64,000 bases of DNA from Owenia fusiformis (lineage: Eukaryota; Annelida; Polychaeta; Sabellida; Oweniidae). Positions 57,974 through 64,000 of the stretch are shown one piece after another. The stretch is from positions 28,762,166 through 28,826,165 of the forward strand of contig CAIIXF020000011.1 of the NCBI GenBank assembly GCA_903813345.2, read 5' to 3'. The notes beneath the pieces were generated by a model. It ran no database searches. It worked only from the letters and a program-made list of their open reading frames with translations, and was not told where the DNA came from. Every line of letters starts with the position of its first letter. Position 1 is the first letter of the stretch. The position numbers and the translations under genes were made by a program.

Positions 57974-58676
57974 AAAGCTAAGTTCACACCAACGGCGCTT
58001 TGATAGCGCTTTAAAGCGCCGTGCAAAGAGTTCACACCAACGGCGCTTTGATGGCGCTTTAAAGCGGCGTGCAAGGTGTGAACTTAGCTTTAGTTTTCAA
58101 AAAGATGATCCACTTTGATATATTTTATCCCTATGACACTCCAAGTGAAATAAGATATGAATGCAATATTTTAACATCAAATTATATTTTATATTATTTA
58201 CATTATACAAATTATTCTTAAGTTTATGTGATCTCATGAATACATTATATCGTCCTCGTAATATGTCCTTTTCAATGGTTTGAATTCGCTTCATTAAAGC
58301 TAAGTTCACACCAACGGCGCTTTGATGGCGCTTTAAAGCCCCGTGCAAAGCGGCTTTGCACGCCGATTTAAAGCGCCATCAAAACGCTGTTGGTGTGAAC
58401 TTAGCTTTACAGTATTCTTCAATAAAAAGCGCTGGGCTTCCTGGTGTTCTAGTGATGTAAAAGTAAGTTTACATCAACGGCGCTTTGATAGCGCTTTAAA
58501 GCGGCGTTCAAAACCGGCTTTGCAGCGCCATCAAAGCGCCGTTGGTGTGAACTTAGCTTTAGTAATGCTACGTTCACGTCAACGGCGCTTTGATGGCGCT
58601 TTAATGCGGCGTGCGAAGTGGCTTTGCACGTCGCATTAAAGCGCCATCAAAACGCCGTTGGTGTGAACGTAGCTTA
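57974..58676. mobile_element. Cluster of four short AGCTA(A/C)GTTCACACC MITEs
   Basis: Palindromic units at about 57974-58091, 58298-58410, 58460-58560 and 58567-58676, with ends AAGCTA(A/C)GTTCACACCAA and GGCGCTTTGATGGCGCTTTA interiors. Several are bordered by TA. The apparent frames at 58097-58639 are artefacts. Confidence 0.75.
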
Positions 58677-59059
58677 ACATATTGCACAAATACAAAGTAA
58701 AGATTTTACAAATTATCAGATAATATTTACAGTATATATATGTATAAGGTACACTTTCAAACTCAATGTCGTATCTGAACACTCGTTTATAACGAGATTT
58801 GCAGTTGTACATCTAGTATATTTAGTGAGAGTTTGGACTTCGGATAACTCTACACTGGAGATTACAAGATGTATCTGTGTATGCCACACGGGTTGTACTT
58901 ATCCCTTCAATATGGCTATAAAATTGACTTTAAATGCCGTTTCAGAGACCAATAGATTTGTAAGTCAAATGAATTACGCGACGGAATTGCGATTAAATTA
59001 CTTCAAGTAGAAGTGTCAGTTATTTATCTATCCTGGAAATCTAATTTTACCCGCCTTTC
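58677..59059. other. Spacer, nothing recognised
   Basis: Short frames only. Confidence 0.4.
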
Positions 59060-59690
59060 GGAAATGGCGTACAGGTTACACAAAAAACAATCATATGACG
59101 TCCATTTTATGCATGATAACCATATGACGAGGTCTTTAAATGCAGGCCAATCACATGACGCCCAGTTTACGTACAGAACAACTTAACCACATGACGTCAG
59201 TGTTCACTCATGTCAACCATATGACGTCAAGCTCATATACCTGACATTTCACATATATGGCATTCATATGACGTCAATTTCACATGCATGACATTCATAT
59301 GACGTCAAGGTTACATACATGACAACAATATGACGGCCAATTTACACGCAGACCAATCAATGTGGACGTCAACGTTACATGCGGAACAGTCATATGGCGT
59401 CAAGTTGCACTCGGGACAACTAAATTATATGCTCAAGATTACATACAGGACAACAATACGACGTCCGCTCCATATGACGTCCACTCCATATGACGTCCAC
59501 TTTACATATATGACAATCATATAACGTCAAGTTTACATCTAAACAATCACATGGCGTCCAGTGTACATGCAACAAAATATGATGCCAAAGCATGAGTTAC
59601 AAGCGGGACAGCGACATGCAACATGCAATGACAGATAACATGCAGGTTTATCATAGGAAGTCAACTTTACATGCAAGGCATTCTCATTTG
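59060..59690. repeat. CATATGACGTC minisatellite, block 1
   Basis: Irregular units of about 28-32 bp around CATATGACGTC(A/C)A followed by TTTACATGCA and GACAA. Many units hold TGACGTCA-like words resembling CREB/ATF sites, but the regular spacing points to a satellite origin. Confidence 0.8.
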
Positions 59691-59935
59691 ACAGATCTTG
59701 TCCAGGATTGAGATTGGATGAGCTTACTACAATTGGCTCTAGAATGTTAAGTCTTGGAGAAAATTATTTTGTATCAAATTATTCTATCTATTCATACCGT
59801 ATTTACAATTTTAGTGAGATATTTTTGTTTCGGATAAAATAGGCAAGGTCTCTTAATTTTTAAAGATTCCTTAGAAATCACCCTCATTGTATAAGACATG
59901 GCGAATTCGTATTATTTGCATATCGGATAGCGTAG
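59691..59935 (-). pseudogene. Duplicated 3' end of the DUF229-like gene
   Basis: Diverged copy of about 60300-60545. It aligns with the last ~20 codons (the YYARRKQYAFITSFTIRLIS region) and about 190 bp of 3' flank (GTATCAAATTATTC, GTATTTACAATT, GATAAAAT). Stops and indels disrupt the coding part. A minisatellite block lies beyond each copy, so repeat block plus gene end appear to have duplicated together. Confidence 0.7.
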
Positions 59936-60250
59936 TAACGTCCAGATTACATGCAGGACAATTACAACCATACGACGTCAACGCTACATATAAGACGACT
60001 TCAAGTTGGTAAGTTTACATGCAGGACAACGATATGACGTCCAAGTTACGTACAGGGCAACTGTATGACTGCATGATGTTCGTAAAGTTTGCATGCAGGA
60101 CAACACAAAGACGTCCAGTTTCCAGCAATCATATGGCGTCCAGTTTGCAAAATATGACGCCAAAGTTACACGCAGGACATCGACATACATGAAACGACAG
60201 TTTACATGCATGTCAATCATAGGAAGTCCATTTACATACAACAAAATTAC
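59936..60250. repeat. CATATGACGTC minisatellite, block 2
   Basis: Same irregular unit as block 1 (ACATGCAGGACAA, TATGACGTCCA). It lies 230 bp beyond the stop codon of the DUF229-like gene. Confidence 0.75.
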
Positions 60251-60480
60251 ATGACATCCTTCTCACTTGGCATATCTTGTCCATAAGGACATACACAAAG
60301 ATGAGGATGACATGGCTTACAACAATCGGTTCTAGGATCTTTAGTCTTTTGTGGCCTTTCGTATCAAATTATTCGTATCTACACTGTACATATAGTATTT
60401 ACAATTGTGTTGAATTTGTCATTTGCTATTTTCTTTCAGATAAAATGGATAAGATCTCTTAGTTATCTTTATATAGATTA

Positions 60481-62928
60481 CTAAGAAATCAACCTTATTG
60501 TGAAAGACGTGATGAAAGCGTATTGTTTGCGGCGAGCGTAATAGCTAGTCTGTTGTAGATACCCCAGGAATTTATTCTCCCGTGGAGAAATGGTTTCCGT
60601 TACAGGGAACACTCTCGATGTCCTCATATTACGGAGTTCAACATCAACGGTTAGAGTAAATTCAGAATTCCCAGAACACATGTTAGCTGCTTCAACTACG
60701 ACAGTATGGGAATAGTCTCTGATGAGTAGAATCAGGCAACCATGCCGATCAACAGCATGAATCTTTGGATATACCCCAAAATGAGGCGCCATCACTTCCC
60801 GTCTATGTTGAATTTCATCAAATAGCGTTGTTACTTCGTGTGTCTCACCATTGCTGAAACACAATGGATTCAATGTATCTGTGCGTTCAAGCTTATTTGT
60901 AGATTCGAGAACGTTGTAATAAATCATCGTGGTGTTTAATACAGAGTTATTTTTCAATGATGCCATTACTGTTATTGACAAACTGATAGTTTCATTGACG
61001 TTCTTGAGTATCGGATGTGCGGTAATTACCATTCTTGTTATTACGCTATCATTTTGTCGCTCTGACTTTACATTCATAAATCTAACACCCCTTAGCTTTG
61101 CACAAGGAGCATATTGGGCTTGTTTAGCCTCATGAATCTTTAGAGATTTTACACTGTCATGTATAAGACTGTTTATATGCGCTATTGCGAATTCTGCCAA
61201 AGCGACTTGAATTGTATCGTTGGGGAATTCTATTTGCTTTCCTTCGCAGATACATGGGAGAATATGAACCTCTTTGTTTCCGTTGCTGGCAGCGAGCTGA
61301 TTTATGTCGTCACAAGTTCGAAAAGGGAAATGATAACTTGCTAAATTATGTCTGTTTGACGTCATGTTTGTTTCAAATATGGGGTGCATACCTATTATTT
61401 CATCCGTTTGTTTGATCGGGGTTGCATTCATTTGATTCTCAGGAACGTAAATTTCGTTTAAATCACTATCATTCGAGGAAAGAATACTCCCGATTTGATT
61501 TAGAACATTGTTTAGATCCAACAACGTCACTATTTTTAATGCATTTGATTGGATCGATGCAAATATCTCTCTAATGTGTTTCGGGATGGCATTAGGAACG
61601 ACAATAAATAAGGGAGGATTTGAAACCTGAAGCGTTTCAAATACAGTGTGATATTTGTTCTCGAGGAATTTCCGAGTACTACCCTTATTACTAACAATAA
61701 TTGTGACTGTATTGTCATACTCGGTCAATGCTTCTAAATGGCGGCTTAGGATTGTATCTGCGAACGCCCCATCAAGATTCAATTCATCAAATAAGTTCGA
61801 GAGATAGCTGAATGAGAATAGGGGCTGTGATGACGTCTTGAGGAGTGCCTCGATGTATCCCATTACATACTCGATGTATCTCACTTCATCACGTATTGAA
61901 ACAGAATTCAATCTGGCATTTAAGCTCTTGATAGATTTCCTGATAAGTTGATCAATAAGACTACTGCTAATCTCATCTGAATTAAATTTGTCAAAATCAC
62001 ACGCATGACAAGTTCTTGGTAAATCCTGGTTATCGATCCGTACTATTTTGTAACCAAGACGTCTATATTCATCAAATAGAGATGTTTGTCTACTGGAAAA
62101 AGAGTTTGTTTTCCCTTTAAGAAATCCCCGAAGAGCATCATTTTCTTTCAAAAACACGGCGTGATGAAGTGGAAAATCTATGACGGCGCATTGATTTTTC
62201 ATCAACAACGTCTGAAGTGTTTTTCTAGTTTCTGGGCATTTTCTATAAAATTCCGATCGTGAGAAGTCCTTCAAAAATAATACATTTAAGTTATATCCTT
62301 TGTTCACGTGTTTTGACTTAGCTTCGCTGAATATTGATTTCGAGGTCAGGAAAAGGAATTGTCGATAAATTCTCCCTCCCGAGCGTCCCTGGACTATGCT
62401 CAATATATCTTTTCCTTTGAGGGAATTCTTTTGAACATCGCCAAGTGTATTGACAAAAGCGTCTAGGTTTGCAATCCCACTGATTTTCCTGTCTATAATT
62501 TCGTCGCCGATGATACTAAAGATGTCAAACTCAATGATCTTCATTGATGTGTCATTATCGGTACAGAATATATTCCCTGCCTTATTGTAAGTGCACCACT
62601 CCTTATTCAGTACAATCTGGTCGCTGTTTATCAGTTTAGGGTACTCTAATAAGTGATCTATCATCTCCATTCTGTATTTATCCAAATCTAAATCAGTTGG
62701 CTGATGGGATTTGCAAACGGGCGAGGATCCAACATTTTGTTTATCATCGTCCATGTTATAATATAACTTAAAAGCATCCTCTATGATTCTATTATGTGTG
62801 ATTTTTCTTGCCTCAGACGTGTCAGAAGTGTCATCCGTGAATTTGGAAGTGTTCTCGGATAATGAGTATAGAATGATAGCGATAAATAGACATCCCGTAA
62901 ATACCATTAAGCGTGACGACGTCGCCAT
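60481..62928 (-). CDS. DUF229-like type II membrane protein, likely catalytically inactive
   Basis: Single open frame of 815 residues. Residues 7-22 (LMVFTGCLFIAIILYS) form one hydrophobic segment behind a short N-terminus, fitting a type II signal anchor or signal peptide. The rest would be lumenal or extracellular, with several N-glycosylation sequons. Residues 213-232 (NLNVLFLKDFSRSEFYRKCP), 284-310 (DEYRRLGY...CHACDF), 368-380 and 408-447 follow the DUF229 (alkaline-phosphatase/sulfatase-like fold) pattern. In the family the first motif is usually DSxSRxxF and the later one SDHGxR; here they read KDFSRSEF and SNKGSTR, so likely metal ligands and nucleophile are missing. Residues 570-815 are unassigned. 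Substrate unknown. Start chosen as the first ATG, directly before the hydrophobic segment. Confidence 0.75.
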   Translation of the reverse strand: MATSSRLMVFTGCLFIAIILYSLSENTSKFTDDTSDTSEARKITHNRIIEDAFKLYYNMDDDKQNVGSSPVCKSHQPTDLDLDKYRMEMIDHLLEYPKLINSDQIVLNKEWCTYNKAGNIFCTDNDTSMKIIEFDIFSIIGDEIIDRKISGIANLDAFVNTLGDVQKNSLKGKDILSIVQGRSGGRIYRQFLFLTSKSIFSEAKSKHVNKGYNLNVLFLKDFSRSEFYRKCPETRKTLQTLLMKNQCAVIDFPLHHAVFLKENDALRGFLKGKTNSFSSRQTSLFDEYRRLGYKIVRIDNQDLPRTCHACDFDKFNSDEISSSLIDQLIRKSIKSLNARLNSVSIRDEVRYIEYVMGYIEALLKTSSQPLFSFSYLSNLFDELNLDGAFADTILSRHLEALTEYDNTVTIIVSNKGSTRKFLENKYHTVFETLQVSNPPLFIVVPNAIPKHIREIFASIQSNALKIVTLLDLNNVLNQIGSILSSNDSDLNEIYVPENQMNATPIKQTDEIIGMHPIFETNMTSNRHNLASYHFPFRTCDDINQLAASNGNKEVHILPCICEGKQIEFPNDTIQVALAEFAIAHINSLIHDSVKSLKIHEAKQAQYAPCAKLRGVRFMNVKSERQNDSVITRMVITAHPILKNVNETISLSITVMASLKNNSVLNTTMIYYNVLESTNKLERTDTLNPLCFSNGETHEVTTLFDEIQHRREVMAPHFGVYPKIHAVDRHGCLILLIRDYSHTVVVEAANMCSGNSEFTLTVDVELRNMRTSRVFPVTETISPRENKFLGYLQQTSYYARRKQYAFITSFTIRLIS

Positions 62929-63454
62929 TTTGTTAGTTATTTAGTTAGTTTGTTATAGTATAAATCAGTACGAAGTCAATATTACCAGATTGTTTCCCAT
63001 TTGTGGAAAAGGCTCGAGCAAGATATGTCATTTGAATTCCCCGACGTTCGATTATCCCAACTCTTCAATAGAAAGTGCCAGCTGTGAATTGTTGATGTGT
63101 CCATGGTAATGATGAGCGAGTGAGAGCGAGATAATTGAGTCACATTCGATCTGCAGAAAGCTGAATGTAACTGTTTTTTAAATCTGATTTTTTCCCTGTC
63201 GTGGAAGAACTATGGCGGTGATTTCCGTGATAGTTGATTCCTCATCTGAAATGAACAAGTATCCTTATCAAATTACATAATTAAAGGTATGTTTGCATCC
63301 ATCATTCAAAGCAATACTATATCTCATTAATAATAGTTGTCAAAGGTCACCCAGCGAGGACAAAAGAACCAAGTCAAACACTTTTGTTCATTATTGCAGA
63401 TGATATAAGCGTCTAACCACTTATTCAATTTAGTCATATATTGTTAAATGACAC
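62929..63454. promoter_or_regulatory. 5' flank of the DUF229-like gene
   Basis: Presumed 5' UTR and promoter region. No named element recognised. Confidence 0.3.
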
Positions 63455-63991
63455 TTAAAGGCCCCATGTAAAGTTTAAACCACTTTGGCTAATATTGTAG
63501 TCTTACCCAATGTTATCAAAGTGTGATATGTGAAACTTTTTTTTTAATTTCAAAACGTGGTTTTTGATAGACTTTTTGTTCCAAAATTTGTGAATTTATT
63601 TAAAACCAACTTTTAGAGGTCACTCATATCTTCTAATTAGCCACAATTCATACCAATGCATAGCGTTCATCCTCCCATGTTTTTTGCCGAAAAAATTAAG
63701 AAAATCGGTTGATAAACAAGCGAGAAATGAACTTATCAGTGCATTTCAAAATTTTAGTTCTCATAGAAACCAATGGTACAATGATATCTAAAACATAATT
63801 TATTCAATTTTTTTCAAAAAGTTTTTGTTACCTTAGTGACATCACTAATGTTTCAAGTGAAATGAAATGCTCACAACTTTTTTTTCAAAAATTTTTTTTT
63901 GTTCAAAAATCTCTAAAATCACTTTTTAAGTCCTGACAAATAGTAAATGAATGATAAAAAAATATTTCCAAACTTTAGACGGGGACTTTAA
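63455..63991. mobile_element. 537-bp MITE with TTAAAGnCCCC ends
   Basis: The left end TTAAAGGCCCCATGTAAAGT and right end, read inward, TTAAAGTCCCCGTCTAAAGT are inverted repeats about 537 bp apart. The interior is AT-rich and non-coding. Confidence 0.65.
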
Positions 63992-64000
63992 AAGTTAATA

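Noticed and set aside
59060-59690. Genuine CREB-regulated enhancer
   Set aside because: The TGACGTC words occur at satellite spacing; listed only as a low-interest possibility.
1-64000. tRNA, rRNA or other structural RNA genes
   Set aside because: No tRNA B-box-containing cloverleaf or rRNA-like conserved stretch was recognised by eye on either strand; a covariance-model scan was not possible.

Overview
The window is eukaryotic and animal. Genes are split by short phase-matched introns with GT/AG borders, spacers are AT-rich and full of inverted-repeat elements, and the readable proteins are metazoan extracellular types: signal peptide plus PAN/Apple module with Thr-rich linker, and a DUF229-like membrane protein. 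A transposon whose protein carries a RAG1-type N-terminal zinc region is of a kind reported from molluscs and other invertebrates, so a (probably marine) invertebrate is the best guess. The species cannot be named from the sequence.

All host genes lie on the minus strand. Three tandem paralogs of a secreted PAN/Apple family occupy 1-1019 (gene A, continuing off the left edge), 32667-43262 (gene B, complete, 4 exons, 389 codons) and 49094-50824 (gene C). In gene C the Thr-rich linker is replaced by a 24-bp minisatellite encoding about 33 EEPxxxxx octapeptides and then a stop codon. Its old last exon persists at 43671-43899 with a frameshift, and its exon 3 was not found. A single-exon DUF229-like gene, apparently without catalytic residues, lies at 60481-62928.

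Most of the rest is mobile DNA. 1.4-5.5 kb: a GTCACCACC-ended MITE, an 830-bp foldback element with 5-bp target duplication, and unassigned spacer. 5.56-17.73 kb: a 12.2-kb element with about 0.9-kb terminal inverted repeats, each holding a 53-bp tandem array, and TTA duplications. 18.4-20.6 kb: four end-to-end Harbinger-like MITEs, then GTTCACACCAACGGCG elements. 20.6-22.8 kb: a 2.2-kb palindrome. 23.1-30.7 kb: a 5'-truncated LINE with an 11-bp target duplication, split by a 6.4-kb palindrome made of an inverted ~183-bp satellite, which itself carries a 537-bp foldback element. 31-32.5 kb and 33-35.2 kb: more foldbacks and MITEs, the latter in gene B intron 3.

The 4.65-kb element at 36712-41364 sits in gene B intron 2, inside a 53-bp minisatellite. 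It has terminal inverted repeats beginning CACTCTTAAA, an inferred 2-bp target duplication, and an intact 890-residue protein joining a RAG1-like N-terminal zinc region to a transposase-like core with a CxxC signature and a C-terminal GEQGCEGIH motif. 44-60 kb holds further MITEs, a second copy of the 830-bp foldback, a mariner-type relic, 318-bp tandem repeats, and a minisatellite rich in TGACGTC next to a partial duplication of the DUF229-like gene's 3' end.
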